Source of the DNA: Varroa destructor
Lineage: Eukaryota; Arthropoda; Arachnida; Mesostigmata; Varroidae
Length of the DNA stretch: 64,000 nt
Assembly (NCBI RefSeq): GCF_002443255.2
Contig: NW_019211454.1
Coordinates: forward strand, 7,834,248 to 7,898,247
Reading direction: 5' to 3'
In this document: piece after piece, positions 37,956-51,728 of the stretch
How positions within the stretch are numbered: position 1 is the first letter of the stretch
Layout: every line of letters starts with the position of its first letter
Notes under the pieces: model-generated
Databases searched by the model: none
Told to the model about the DNA's origin: nothing
Seen by the model: the letters and a program-made list of their open reading frames with translations, nothing else
Translations under genes and position numbers: made by a program

Positions 37956-40900
37956 GGTAAGCGTTCGCTCACCTACGATTTTTTTAGTAGTAGAATGGAG
38001 CTGGTTTTTTCTTGAAAAAAATCATAAACTTATTATGGCGGAAAGCAGTACGTCATTTTTTAACGTCAATCGAAACAAAGCTCAGCACTTATCCAATCTC
38101 TTGACGCAGGACGAACTTCTAGGCAGAATTTAAACTTCCTTTCCTGGCGAAAATTCTTAGTCTACGTTATTGTTAGCGTCCGTGGGACGTTTCGGCGAGA
38201 GAAAAAAAATCGGCGAGACGAAGCATGAGGTTCTCAATAAGGCTTAAACGACCTAAAATTCTTTAAAGCAATGCAAAATCCGCTCCAGATATTTATGGAT
38301 TTTTCATTCAGAAATTAGCAGCTGCTTCCAAAAGGGAAATATCTACTATCAAATTGCCACTGAAGTCATACAGATAAGCTAAAACGGTTAGCTTTTTTTG
38401 CACCTGTGGGAATTTTCCGGATCCTTAGCGCTTTTATCTTTGAAACTCTGGGTTTGTTATCTGTCCAAAATTTGACCCTTTTGCTTCTTTGTGTCGAGTA
38501 TATTCATTCGGATGGAGCTTTAACGAATGCCCAACTACCGATATCGTTAAAACGTCACTGAAAGTGGTGTAGATCCCAAACTGAAGCTGCGATCGAAGTC
38601 GATCAAGATTATACTGAATAAACATGACTGCAGAATATGGGACTCTCTACACATGTAAAAAAAAAATGTTCAAAGTATCCGCTCTTGTTTCGATACAGTT
38701 ATATATGTGTATGTATATTGAAACACATTCTGCGAGCGGTTAGTCGTAGCTGGTCAGACGGATAGATTTGATTGACTCTGACCATCGTGGTGGTATCTAG
38801 ATCTCGCTCTGATGACTAACTCTAACATACCAGGGTGTGCCATTAATCGAATAGCTCATGAACATTTCAGCTGCAGATTTTATATCTTCGAAATCCGATA
38901 GAAAGTCTTACAGGCCGATAAAACAAGCATTAGCTCTGAATTCTCTGAGGAGTGCAGCCGAAACAGTAGCAGACCGTATTATATTGGACAGTCACGAAAA
39001 ACTATTTAGCGCGGAATTACTTGCCATGAAAAAATAATTTATTTGAAACTTGAACTTTTTTTGGCTGACTCTCAGCTATTCCTTCTACGGCAGGCTTTTT
39101 GCGCCGCTGTTTTAGCGCTGATTTAGCGACTTGTTGTCAGAGCAGGGGGACCTCGATATGAGCAATCTGAAGGGACCAAACCGCAAAAATTCTTAGAGCT
39201 TTTTCTACTGCATTTATCTGTATTCCACGAATTAGTAGGCAGACACGTTACCATTACTTCCTTGTGAGGACGTCTTTTTTGATACAGTTTCGTCAGCGGT
39301 GCAAGCCCTAAATTGAAGTCATTTATCAAAGCTTCACCCAACGCGTCGCGCGCATGTGTCTGTGTCAGGCCACATAAAAACCTTCCTTTCAAACGTCTGT
39401 TCGAATTTCGATGCACCGCTTATAGATGGGCAGCATCAATCTTGTCGGACTATGAAGCTGTCACCGTTGTAAACAGAGAATATCTAAGAGGAGACCCAAT
39501 AACAGAATTAACTCGTTTACGGATAATGGGTTGTGTAGACAAACGTTAGTTCCGTTTGCCTAGACAGATGTACCAGAAACAGAGTGAACGGGATACGTCA
39601 TCTCGTAGACCAGGTTCAAATGACGGAGCCTGTTTGGCCAGCAAGCGTACCTTAACCTAGCTGTCACGATTTTTTTCTCAAAATTTACGCTTTGTCGTTA
39701 AAAAATGAGGAATACTATTATCAAACGCAGTACTAACAATAGCAGTCTGGTACCTCTAGCATATTTTTCAGAACTGAACGTTACAACCAAATGAACGTTT
39801 CACTCATTTTAAGCGACAATTGTCTGTCCCAAGTTAGGCGATAGAACTTTTTTTATTAACCTAATTTGCCTAGATGTGCTTATTTCACTTCATTTGTATG
39901 ATGTTCCGCCCAGTGGTTGCCTACGGGTGGAATCTCAACGTCTATACAACAAAGAATAAAGCACATGGTAAATTATTATTGTGCTTATTTTATTTTTAGT
40001 TTTCATTAAAACGGATTGTCTTAAATCAATACAACAGTCTGATACTTTAAAATAGAGTGCTTTGATAAACTGATCACTTGGGCATATATCGTATACGTAT
40101 CTGGCCATCTGTGTGCACCGGGTAGCATTGTTTGACAAAAAGAATTAGCTAACTAAATAGAAATGCTTAAGCAGTATATAGCCAGGCTTGATTGATAGCC
40201 TGCAATAATGTCCTATAGCTAGATTCTAAAAAAAAGTATTGAAACGGAAAATTTGCAGCTTTAATTAATTAATGAGGCATTAATAATACTAAAAATACTG
40301 CCATATTAGCCTCTTCCTAAGAAATTTGTGAGAGGCATCCTTGTTGAAACACTCTTATTTCCTGTTAATCACTATCTACCACACACACCACCCCCAATAA
40401 CCCAAAGCGTACCTGCGCTGACACGTGAACACTCGTCGTGCCAAGAAGTAGCCAAGACAGAAACATCGAAATGGCTTCCAGATGTACTCGCCTCATATTT
40501 TTACTATAAACAAAGATTCTCTGGGCAGTTTTGTGTTCTCCAAATTATCTGTACTTGATGGAAATGCAAAGCGGAGCCCTGTCAGGCTCTAGCCGCTCCC
40601 ACGGTTACGATAGGCTTGTCACCTGAAAACGGACAGTAAGGACACGTCGAGCTTTACCACTCAGCGAAATGCTACTATGGACAAACAAATAATCGTTACA
40701 TCACGAATGTCGATCTTTGCTCAAAAAGTGGCTCGCAACAAAAACTGACAATTGGTACTTGAACTTTGAAGCGCTCAGTCAGAAGACCACAATAGAATTA
40801 TTCCGAGATCAAACACGATCTCATTGAGTGGCAGTGGGCACCAGACCTCAACTCGGCTGCGTCAACCTCATCGGTATCAACAGAGAAAGTCTCAACAACT

Positions 40901-43045
40901 GTCGAAGCACCACATCGTAGGTGAAGTCGTCACGAAGAGAACTCATTAAAAAGCACTTTTTCTACCGCAGTGATCTGCTAATATTCATACCAACACCAAC
41001 AGAGAGAAAATTACGGCACCATCGACATTATGGCCACCGTGAGCACCCGCTGTTGACAGCGTTTATCTGCGCGCGTCTAGCTCGACGGTTTCTAATCGCG
41101 CCCGTGCTTTTGCGTATTCACACATCAGTTGCAGTACCGCTATATAGAGTACAGCATGATACACTCCATAGACGATAGTTGGTGTCCAGTATGGCCTCAG
41201 CCACTGATGTATGGTATTAGTAAGCCTCTATAATGGCTAGATCGTGCGAACGCTTGTCGGATTAGCCGAGTCTACATGTCGACGATGAACAGCGAACAAC
41301 GTCAGCTGCTAAAGCAACATATCAGCCACGATCAGTGAGCAGCTGTAAGAACACAGACGCATCTCTCGATCAGCGTCTGCCGAAGCAGCACCGAAAACAC
41401 TAACTCCAACACCTGCGGCCTTTAGCAGCCCAACAGAAGCATGCAATGCTCAGTGCGGTTGTCCGGCAAAATCCTTCTATTGTAGGGAACTAACGGCTTC
41501 GACGGCGTTTGAAGCACTAAATTGGACAGGATTTCTCGGAACACGTGCAGCAACAAATAGCACAAGTCTCAACTGCCGAAAGTCTATGTACAACCCGAGC
41601 TTGAACAGAAAAAGTTGGAACAGTTTAGACAGGCCTACTCATAGTGGGAGATGGTGCTAACAAAGAGGATATCTCACGTTGTCTTTCACTTCTCGATAGC
41701 AACTTCCTTTCGACGTTAACAACAACTTTTTGCTATTATTGCTGTTACACCATATCGCCAGTGCAGCTTCCGGGAGCAGTATTAGAAATACTGGTGGAGG
41801 GTAAACAGGTACGTTACGTGATCGCTCTCAACGATTCACTACGAAGACACGGGCGCGCAGCGCAGGACTTTTTGATCTCTGCGGTTTCTCCTGCCTAGTT
41901 GCGTTGAATTCAAACGACTGGACCAGCTGTTCAGTTGGCGGCCTATGCAAGCAGGCCTATCGACGTGTCGACGAAAGCGTGCTTACCTGTCTGAAAGAAG
42001 GGCAATAGCATAACAGCCAGTCAACGCGGTTTCTCGAACGACGTAGTTGGTTGCTATAGACGCGGTGATCACTGGCATCGCAAACGAGATGTAGCGATTT
42101 ACAGATGCTGTGCTGGGAAACAAGGGAGGTGGGGTTAGTTTATGATGCTCTTCCCAACATGTCGGATCAGCGAACGGTTACTAGTACTAGATGCTTGTGA
42201 CGTATTCTGTGCTGAGAGACGCTTGTGGAGAAAGAGCTCTCTTCTTTTTTCAGGACACAGCGCCAACGTTAGGACTAACTCGAGCTTCGTTGAGTGGCAG
42301 CTCTATGTAGCAATGTTATTTGCGGGACCTCTGCGAGTCTGAATTTCTCTGCCAGTACGAGTACCGGTAACAGGTTCAGAATATCAGCGTTGCTGTCTGC
42401 TGAGGAGCTTAACTAGATAATGGTCAGAGGCGTAACGCTACTAGAAAACGCACAAGATATACAGTGGCGGCTAGCGCTGTACGTTACTATCAGATATTTG
42501 GTGAAGCTAGATTATAGGCCGTGACCAGGGAACGACAAGACGAATTGATGTGCTAGAATGGGGAGTCTAAAACTCTAGATACATTAGCGCGTATTTATCT
42601 AATACGTGCAAAGACAGAAACACATGCAGCCGGTATGTAATTTTGACGACCACAGCCACCGATGTTGAATAGATTGACGAACCGTGTCTCTCACTGTCTT
42701 CCTCGAGGACACGAAAAACAAGGTCTATAGCTGTTCCATGGTGTGTATGTAGATTGAATAACCAGTTAGGACACACATGTACCTGCTAGTGATCATACGT
42801 GCAAAACAAAGCTAGACGCCCGACAAAGTCTATGCCATTCTAGTAGGTTCCATTGGGACCCAGTTTCTTACGCCCCTAGGGTGCCACTTGATCCTTTTAA
42901 CCCTACTGCGGGTTACTGCAAAATTTGTGACTTCTGGAGAAAAACGTTACGACAAAAAATATTCGAATTATGTATTAGGTGCTGAGCGATGAGCGTCTAA
43001 ATAGAAATAGAAATGAATGTTTGGCATATACTGAATCGATTTCAT

Positions 43046-43067
43046 AAAAAAAAAAAAAAAAAAAAAA
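43046..43067. repeat. Poly-A tract (22 A)
   Basis: Uninterrupted run of 22 A followed by TTTCC. No target-site duplication or retroposed sequence was seen around it. Confidence 0.95.
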
Positions 43068-43356
43068 TTTCCATCCAGATTTCATACTTCGTACTTTCGA
43101 TAATGATGCAATTAATTTGTTTTTTTTTTGACGATTTACAAAATGGTATGAGTTTAGTTAAGTTGTACTAACGACTAGTATGAATTCCGATCTTTATGGT
43201 TTTCTAGAGATATTTGTTCTAAGAAGCTATCTAGTTCTCAAATAGAGCTAGTTTGTGTTTACGCAATGCAGTGTTGCATTAGCCTGGAAAAAAAAGTCCC
43301 CAGCATTTAATACATCGTAGAATAGTCATGCCACAAACTACTCCGTCGTTCATTGA

Positions 43357-43437
43357 GTTGTGTTTCTTTGATTGCCGTTCCATTTACGACCAGCCTTGCC
43401 AAGCCGTAGTAAACACGGCAATCAAAGAAAAAACAAC
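43357..43437. ncRNA. Long hairpin, pre-miRNA-sized
   Basis: TTTCTTTGATTGCCGT (43363-43378) is the exact reverse complement of 43415-43430. Outside this, GTTGT (43357-43361) pairs with ACAAC (43433-43437) across a small bulge. Inside, TTTAC (43383-43387) pairs with GTAAA (43409-43413). About 81 bases with a 26-bp interrupted stem fits an animal pre-miRNA in size and irregularity. No known mature miRNA was recognised, and an inverted-repeat element is the alternative. Confidence 0.4.
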
Positions 43438-44875
43438 CTGAGAATAAGGAAATAATCGCTAAGTTGTTTTCTAAAGCGGGCCATATTGTATTTTTGTAGT
43501 TATACCTAATTGTCTGCATGATTTTGTCTGTATCGCGGCGCGATATTTTAGACCAGTGAAGGACACAACGTATTTGACTATAGGACTGTGCGTAGATTAT
43601 GCCAACGAGTCAAACAAAAAAAAGGTTCTTTCTGGAATGCGTCCGAATCAGCGCTGAAGGTGGACATACAGCTACTTAGGTCTTCTAGTATTAATAGCTG
43701 TCTACTTACAATTTAAATATCATACCTGTAATCATATATGACTTGGGCCACTTTTAACCAACTGCTACCTTAAAGATGTCCTAACGATAACGTGATAGTA
43801 CCCGCAGGAACATGGAACTAGACGTAGACACATCACTGGAGCTCGCCGACAGGACCAACGATCTAAAGCAGGGTTCAATAATAATATTGGACTCGAAATA
43901 GTTGTTAGGACTCCTTAGATCATTTGCCATGGAAGGAACAGATATCTATAGAAGCTGCTTTCATATAGTATACCGATATTTTTGACCGAATACGATACTT
44001 TCTACTCCTGTAAGTCTCTATGCATGAAGCGTGATCTATAGGCGACCAAGGCATAAGCCCGTGCTACGCGCTATTATAGGGCCAGCTGTTTATTTACCTT
44101 TTACAAAAAGGAAAGCTTCTGAGTTATTCAGCTGAACTAAAATTCGAACCGGAACGATTTTTGTGACGACTGTCCAATTCAGGCTGGCATAAATGAGACA
44201 TTTAATCAACTTTACGCAAGTGAAATTTGTTTAGGGAACGTAGATAGATCGAGCAGCTGACAAGCGAGTTAAACTATCAAAAAAGGCTCTTCCGTACCTT
44301 TTACTGACTAATCAAAATGCTTCAGACCTATACTGATTAAACTATCCAGATGAAACGCTACTTTCAAAATAAGTCCGTCTTCTTTTCATATGGTTGCAAA
44401 TTCACATCAGCACAGAATTGCCATAGCTGACCTACGTCAACGACTACATAAAGGACCTATTGATCAAAATGCTTTATTGAAACATTTTCTTGTCTGTTAA
44501 AAGCTCTCAGTTGTTCGATATTGCAGGCGTAATCACTCAAGCATAAGGATCTATGCCAAATGCAGCGGTACGCACAGGTTGTATGCATTCATTAATACTA
44601 AACCTACCGGCGCCTCCTGGTTACCGGTCGTAATCATGCCTGATCAACCTGACTGATCATTAAAAAGGTTAGCGTTAACAAGTAGGTATTTAATGACACT
44701 AGACACAGGTCTAAAATATATGAGCCTCAGGAAAAAATTCTCAAACCTCTGGAACAAAATTCTCAAACAAATCAGTCGCTATTGGCGGGCTTGTAGCTAC
44801 GTGCTCAATCGTTACGTGCTACGAATCGTTTCTTACCAGCTCTCATTGTTCTATTAGAAGCTTGAAATAGTTGAT

Positions 44876-44926
44876 AAACTGCTATAAAAGCTCCGCTCTT
44901 ATGGCGGAGCTTTTGTAGCAGAGTTT
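44876..44926. ncRNA. 21-bp hairpin with bulge, small-RNA-like
   Basis: GCTATAAAAGCTCCGC (44881-44896) pairs with 44904-44919 (one G-U pair) around a seven-base loop. AAACT/AGTTT extends the stem past a two-base bulge. The total is 51 bases, slightly short for a pre-miRNA. No family is recognised. Confidence 0.35.
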
Positions 44927-45538
44927 ACCTCGCACATAGACGCATTTAAGTGAAACTGAAGTTCATCTGCTTATATGCGGAATAGGACGAACGCCCCTTG
45001 AGGGATGTATTATATATTGTATATATACACAGTGTACGTACATATGTATTGTAAAGACGTAAAAAGGGAACTCTTAACATGCCAAGTGACTTTGCTTTGC
45101 TCTGCACACATATATACCTTGACCCTAAGTAAAATCTCCATTATTATGAATTCTACGCAGCAATAGGCATTGGGGAATGGTCGTCTGAATGAAACTAATG
45201 ACTGTGTTTTACTTTAACTCTAGTTCAATAGGCCGCCACGCTGCGACATAGGCGATGAAAATTTGAGCCTTTAAGGCAAAAGTTCAAACGCAAGATGGCA
45301 GGCCTAGATTGGAGTTTGGCTGCTGAAGGACCCGTAAAGGTCCGTTTTTCTGCTGGATTCGGCGCCATTTAGGCAAAGGAAGCAAAAAAACACTGCTTGA
45401 TTTACGTCATGGCCTAAGTGATCGAGAAAGAGCAATCTTTTAACTATTATGGTGTGCTATGGCAGAGTCACCTGTATACGAATTCTGTCTATCGTTGTGG
45501 AATAGGTGATGTTAAGGCGATTTCCGGCCTGAGGGCTA

Positions 45539-45664
45539 CATCGATTCATTGTAATCTAAAATGTTATAATCACGCTAAATTGATTAAATTATTTTTTATT
45601 TTTTTAATTTTTAAAAAATAAATTTTTAAAAAAATGAAACTATTTTTTAAAATATGAATCGATG
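45539..45664. repeat. 126-bp AT-rich unit with 11-bp inverted ends
   Basis: CATCGATTCAT (45539-45549) and its exact complement ATGAATCGATG (45654-45664) enclose a very AT-rich, partly self-complementary interior. It resembles a miniature foldback element, but no target-site duplication is evident. Confidence 0.5.
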
Positions 45665-46564
45665 CAGACATGGCTTACTGTGGCAGTTTCTTTTAGGCCT
45701 AGGCGGATGCGGTGCTAATCTATTGTTTGGATGATGGTTCAAAATAGAGATACCGCCGTATGAAAAGGGATAATATTTGATTTAAACTAAAATCAAATAG
45801 CAGCTAACTTATGAAATAATTTTTATTTAATATAGCAAGCGTAACATTTTATCATTTATTACCGCCTTAGAAAATAAACCGTCATAATAAAATATCATGT
45901 CACGACAGATATGATTGAATAAAAAAGCGCATATATGTACAAGATACATATATCTACAAGAGATTAAAAAAAATCCGGCTACAATGACGTTCTTCATGAA
46001 TCACAATTTACTTATAGCAAACATTTAGAATAAGTTTCGTTTATTTGAATTTTCAATATGCAAATATCCTGCCTGCTAAAGGAATTAGAATAGTCAAAAC
46101 AGGCCGATCAAGGTATAGTTCAGGACGGCAGAGATGGCAAGGTATAGCAGGAAACGCATCCAGTGTTCCATCACTGTTGCAGCTCCTAAAGCTGGAGAAG
46201 AGTTTCCTGAAGAATCAGGATAATGTCTTCCTTGCCAAGGTGAGCCTAACTGGCCCACTTGATCGCGGGGAGGCTATATGAAATAAAACCGAATATATGT
46301 CTATATATATAAATATAAGGTGCGAGTGACAGATAACTATTCACTTATCCACAATTTTTATTCTTGGATAACTGCACGTTAAGTACGAACTATAATAGTC
46401 CATGGAATCTATCGGGTAAGAACGATAGCTGCTACGTTCTTTAATGCATATGTATAGAGTACACATTAAACTGTATGTATTTAGATAGTGACATGTGTTT
46501 CGAAGTTAACAGGCAACAGGTAACAAGCAAGTAAGATGTCTAGAAAAAGCTATCTTTAAACAGA

Positions 46565-46615
46565 GTAGGTTTTAAGTGAGTTTAGGAGAGGAGGTTTTAA
46601 GTGATCTTTAGAGAG
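46565..46615. repeat. Two-copy tandem duplication, 25-26 bp
   Basis: 46565-46590 is repeated imperfectly at 46591-46615, sharing AGGTTTTAAGTGA and a GA-rich end. Confidence 0.8.
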
Positions 46616-47361
46616 AACTTCCTCGGAGCTTTTTTTAACGCTGCAATCTAAGTACCTAAGTACTTGCAGAAAAAAAAAAGGCAATATTGTGAGAGACAAC
46701 TTATCCGCCTGTTTCCTAAGAAGGTGACGTGATCTCTCGGACGTAGTAACAGCTAGCTATTGCAGCCTCGCGCTTCAAAACACGACAGCCATGCTAGCCC
46801 AGGCTAAAATGCACCATCCTAATTGATACAGCGCGCTTCTCTTAAACGTATTCGTAATGGACCAATTGTATCTATTTCACTACGCGAAAATAGATAAAAC
46901 CAGTGCTAAGGTAACTTACCAATTGTTGTCGGTTTTATTTGAGAACTATACGTTCTCAGTGTATTTGTTCTTGCGAATAATTGCTAACCTACTCATCACC
47001 CACCTCTGATCTTACCATAAGTTTATATTGAGCGCTACGTATGCGCTTATATATGTTCATTATTCACGGGATAAACGGTGACAGTAAAAGCTATAATAAT
47101 ATATATGTTGAGAGTTATTCTGACGAACGTGTCACATGGATCTGAAGCTATCTAGATGTTCCTATCTCGGTTTATGGCTCACTCGGATCAAGGACTTCTG
47201 AACATATTTTCAGCTCTGAAAACCAATATACAGCGCACACGGTAGCTCCTAACCGGTAGTGTTTAGGAGGACTTGATTCATCATAGGCTTTTGTATCGAC
47301 TTTCTGCTTGTATTTACATATCGTATTATCGATCGGATAGAAATGGCAGATTAAACGTACA

Positions 47362-48045
47362 TTAGAAACCCTTCCTGATCTCATAACAATAGCCTATCTG
47401 TGCAGATTGCTGCTCTCGTGAGGTTTCTCTTTTGCGATCTTCGTCGTGATCTTCGGGACGATCTTTCTGAGCATCATCACGTCTTCCATCTTGCCATCCT
47501 TGTTGATCCAATGAATTGAAGTCTGATGGCTGCATCCTGGAAACATAGCTTTCAGTTAAATAGAGTTCATCATTTCTATCCGTCGCGGGTCGAGGACGTA
47601 CGGTTGGATTAAAAAATTCTCTGCCGGTGCTGTCAGAGTTGGAAATCGAACGCACTCCTGGGATTGCGGGTTCGTTATCCGGGGCACGTTGCCTAACGTG
47701 GGTGTCCTCTGTATCCATCGATCCTGTATTTCTGTCTTCAGGAACCGGAACCTCATCGTATCTGCGGGTTTGCTCCAAAGGCAACAGGACCCGTATCTAT
47801 AGTGCTTGCTAATGTTTGGATTTGGATATGTTTCAAATGCAGGATCAGAGATTCGTTGTAATGAAATGTCGTCACGGGTGAACTCGACGGTTCCGTATGG
47901 CTTAGGTACAGTAGCATGATGGTTTGCAGAATTTCGTCCGCTGCCAATATCATTAGTGTCAGTTCGAGACGAAGCTTGCGAAATTTCTGAAGTTGAATTT
48001 GATTTAGGTATTGCGTGAAACATGGTTGAGTGCCCATAAAAGCAC
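47362..48045 (-). CDS. C-terminal exons of a long hydrophilic protein
   Basis: Two of the longest frames in the window overlap here on one strand in different phases. A 65-base intron resolves them. A donor CC/GTACGT (intron 47537-47601) leads to an acceptor TATGTTTCCAG with a branch-like TTAACTGA, phase 2 on both sides. The upstream exon extends to an acceptor ending ATCAG before 48045 (444 bases); alternatively translation could start at ATG 48023. The last exon, 47362-47536, ends at TAA. The product has about 205 residues: a Ser/Asn-rich start, a middle with aromatic and proline residues, and a strongly charged end rich in Asp, Arg, Glu and Gln. No domain, signal or membrane segment is seen. 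It looks like an intrinsically disordered cytoplasmic tail or scaffold. Entry phase 2 matches the possible exit of the exon at 51733-51838, so this may be one gene with it. Confidence 0.5.
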
Positions 48046-51000
48046 CTGATACCTGATAAGTGGCAAGGCGCTGTAAAGGTTTACATATGTGTGCTTACGG
48101 CTTTTGTGCAGAAAACACTGGAAATTAGCATTTCAGATTTCGACCTTGACAAAAGCAAGCAATTTTACGTGATCTCTAAGATAAACTGCTGAATAATATA
48201 GTAGCCGTATCCGCTTACTACAATGATCAGACTCTTGTTCAGCCTTCGAACTTGCTAAAGTCAATGAAAAATTGTGTTTCCCAATGAAACCGTTACAATT
48301 CTTCCACGTCCTGACGATTAGGCCTTGTATCTTAAAGTTTACTTTGCTTAGATGACACTTTCTACAACAACACCTACGTAATAGCTAGAAAGGGAAACTG
48401 GCTTCAAATGAGCCAGTTAAGAGTTCCCGCCGCTTAAGTTGCTCTAGCCGGTGAACTGAATTCGAGAGGGGTATAGAAACCAGCCATTGCTTGATTGAAC
48501 TTTCTTATCAGCACTGCTACAAATACGAATATACCCACACGGAAGCTGAAGGAGTGATTAAGCTTATTTCCAGAAAACCTTACTTAAAATATGTTTCCCG
48601 ACAATGCCAACCCTTTGTTAAGTTTTAACAGATATAAAAGAAACGTCAACTGGGAACGAACGGTCTTTAGGATTAGCTTATAGACTGGCTTGTTTCTTTT
48701 TCTCTAAATAACATTTCATTGTACTAAGATAAATATCGGAACGAACTTGACAGTGAACTTGAAATCGGTTAATTAACAACGAATCGTGAAAAAGTTGATA
48801 CAAAGTGAGCTTTAATATTATAAATTTTAGGTCAGTCTCGAACATATTTAGAAGATTTTTTTAATGCTTTGCACAAGTTTTTGTCTCTGATATATAAAAC
48901 AGTGTCCCGTCTACTATAGCCGTTGGAATCCAAAAATTTTCTGTCGTTCTATGCAATATTAAAAGAAAAAGAAAATTCCACCAAGATTATATCTAATTTA
49001 ACTAAAATTAGTAAATTTATTGCGAGTATGCATAATGTCACATTAATAACATCAATAGAAAGGAATAAGGAACCTTTACTTTTAGTTATATATAACACAA
49101 ACTGTTTTGCTTGGTTGGTCCATAATTGCTTTAAACCTCTTATGGCGGACAGGTACATCCGCTACGTGGAAAACGATGGAAGATCATACAAATCGCAGTA
49201 TGGTCTTCAAAGGTCTGTCTGATAGACTTCCGGGACTTTTTAGGCGATGTTTTATTTCACCTCAACTAGAACAGCCTGGTATGCGGATAATAAGGCTAAG
49301 CCCAGCTCAAGCTTACCTTTAGCACTCACCGTTTATTTAAATGCAAAGAAAGCCATACCGGATCGTGGAGCATACGTTGTTAAGTTGGGTTAAAAGTTTC
49401 CGTTATTTTTAGGGACTTTAATTCACAGTTACTTTCGAGCGAGTGAACACATCTTAGTGTCTCTCGCCTTTTACGACTTTCACCCATCTTTTTAAAAGCC
49501 GACGTGTTCTGCAAAGGAAAAGGGTTTTGTCCTTGAGAACGATCTATTTGTGGAGCCATTCGGCTTCTGATCGACAATGTTTTTCTTCCTGGTAATACCA
49601 CATTGACCAAAACAGGTAATTCCCAGATAGAGTGGTGTCCGGGTTGTACATTGAATAAAGCAAAGTTTTCTACTGGGGATCCGTTTGCATTCGCTTAGTC
49701 GGCCCAGCATTGTCAATACCACTTTGCGAAGCCCTCCACCAATCCAGAGTTTTTTTTTTCTTTCTGGACCCAAATGAATTAGTACTTTTAAGCAAAACAG
49801 CTCAATAAAGGCAATAGGGAACACGTCGGGCGAAAAAGGTACGACGAGGCGATCTGATGACTTCTGCGTCAGCTTCACCGAAAACCTTTTACTGAATCAA
49901 GTTTCAGTCATGTTTCTGCATGCAGTCAAAGCGTTTGCTGTCGATGTTACTAAACTGATATTAATAAGGAATTTGATTTACGACAAAACACAAACATAGA
50001 AAATTGACGCTTTTATTAAACTGAAATGAGAGATCGCCTTGAATGAAAAAATTATCTCTGACAAAATTAACATCACATACAGAAGAATGTATTGCTGTTT
50101 GTGTTTGTTTGACTAGCCGCACTGTAGATCGATTATCAGTTTCTATTCTAGTTCGCTTCTGGGTCATATCGGGCATCAGCTAACACGACCCCATGTGACA
50201 TGTTCGTGCCTATAGGATTTGCTAGAATCATTGACAAATAAGTGAACATTTAATTATTCAATAGTAAAACAATCGTTGCGATACTTAAAATAAATTGTCA
50301 AGTCCCAGACTTGAAGTCTGGGTTAATGTCTCCAGACCGGTAGATAACTTCCTTTGATAGTTAGATATATGGTATTGCCATTTACAATAGAGCTGTGTAT
50401 AAATCAATTGCACTTTAATAATATGGGCTCCATCTTTGAAACGTCCAAATGTCCTTTTTATTTTCGAATACGTTAGTAGGATGCTAATAGATGCTCCGTT
50501 TTAAGGACGGCTCTAAATCGCCTCTTATATTTTGATCGTATGGCCGCTACTATCGTTGCTGAGCTAATCCTCGTGGATACACAGTATCCGTTTTGCGTAG
50601 TGTTTGTTTTTGACATCTCGAAAATATGTACACACACTTATATAAATCTTGTTAAAGATTCCCTGAAGGTTTTAGGTGCCTTATGTATGCCTTAAGTATT
50701 AGACGCTGGGCTGCCTAACCCTACGTTAAGATTATTGCTTATAATGTTACATTCAAGTAATGCTCGATCTTAAAACTTTTTTTCCCCACTACGCTCAGAG
50801 GTTTTTATGACTGCAGATCGAGAACGACGTTAAGTAGATCATACAAACTTTCTATACGTGAAATATATATATAGATATAAATATATATATAGAAATTATC
50901 TACACGTGTGTAGATCTTTTTTTCATAACCATTGCATAATTAGGCTGGAATATACGTGAGGGCTGTTATAGCGTCATTCAGTATTCTATAGTTTATCTCT

Positions 51001-51728
51001 GAAAACGTGGCCTTCGAAAATGGAACCATTTGATCGAGGATTGTCCTGTACTAATCGTTAGTAACCCACTCGATCTACGGCGGCGATCAATATTTCTTAG
51101 CGCACCCCTTAGTCTAAATAGCATAACATATGTGCTTTGCGTAAAACGTAAAAAACAGCTCGCATAAATATGCCTCATAAATAGATGTTGGATGGATGAC
51201 CATAGGGGTTGCTTTTACAGTGCCTGAAACGAGAAATTGAGAATCGTTGCAGGAACGGAACAGGCCGTTTTAAAACGTTTCTGCATAGCAGCGCAGAATT
51301 TGTGTTGGGTTCATTTATCGATCGGTAACACGGTTGCAGCTTCCGGCATTTCCTGGGCTTTTTCTCACATACAGACCAATTTTATAAAGTAATTTGTCAA
51401 TTTTCAATCAAATTGACCACCATTTTCGTTGTTCTAAAACGGGTGGACTCAATGTATGAAAGCTACAACTTTTACGACGTTACTATTCGCTTCTACCATG
51501 GGATAACGCTTATTTTGGGCCAGTGCGTATTGTTTGGTCCGATTAGTTGTGTTGCTGAAGTTGGATCGTCACCGACGTCCTTTGCAGTGATAACTACGAT
51601 TTCATTTTCCACGACCACTATCGGTCGAGGGGTGGATTAATCGAGGTGTAAGGTTATGGAGGTTAGCGTTCGGTAAATAAGTCGATCCGAACCAGTAAAT
51701 CAAGGACTAGTGGCGATAGGGTTGATCT
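48046..51728. other. Probable intron, or intergenic
   Basis: If the 52-kb and 48-kb exons belong together, this is a 3.7-kb intron. It contains a 9-bp hairpin around 50302-50322 (CCCAGACTT/AAGTCTGGG) and AT-repeat runs near 50862-50892. Frames at 48923-49322 (+) and 49492-49878 (-) were considered and not accepted. Confidence 0.4.

Larger units (their letters stand above)
37956..47361. other. Long stretch without a supported gene
   Basis: Contains a GC-richer block at about 40800-42500 where several frames on both strands are open for 50-110 codons and have plausible splice sites. An example on the plus strand is the frame at about 41350-41665. On the minus strand a frame ends at a strong GTAAGC donor near 41987. 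They contradict each other and match no family, so none is called. It also contains a 22-base poly-A, two strong foldbacks, an AT-rich inverted-repeat unit and a short tandem duplication. Confidence 0.45.

Noticed and set aside
40870..42400. Many mutually conflicting coding-like frames on both strands, including a Cys-rich plus reading and a membrane-like minus reading ending at a GTAAGC donor
   Set aside because: The frames contradict one another, need several frameshifts or introns under 30 bp, and match no family. The block is GC-richer, which lengthens chance frames.
47560..47800. Apparent one-base frameshift pseudogene
   Set aside because: A phase-matched 65-bp intron at 47537-47601 explains the frame change without invoking damage.
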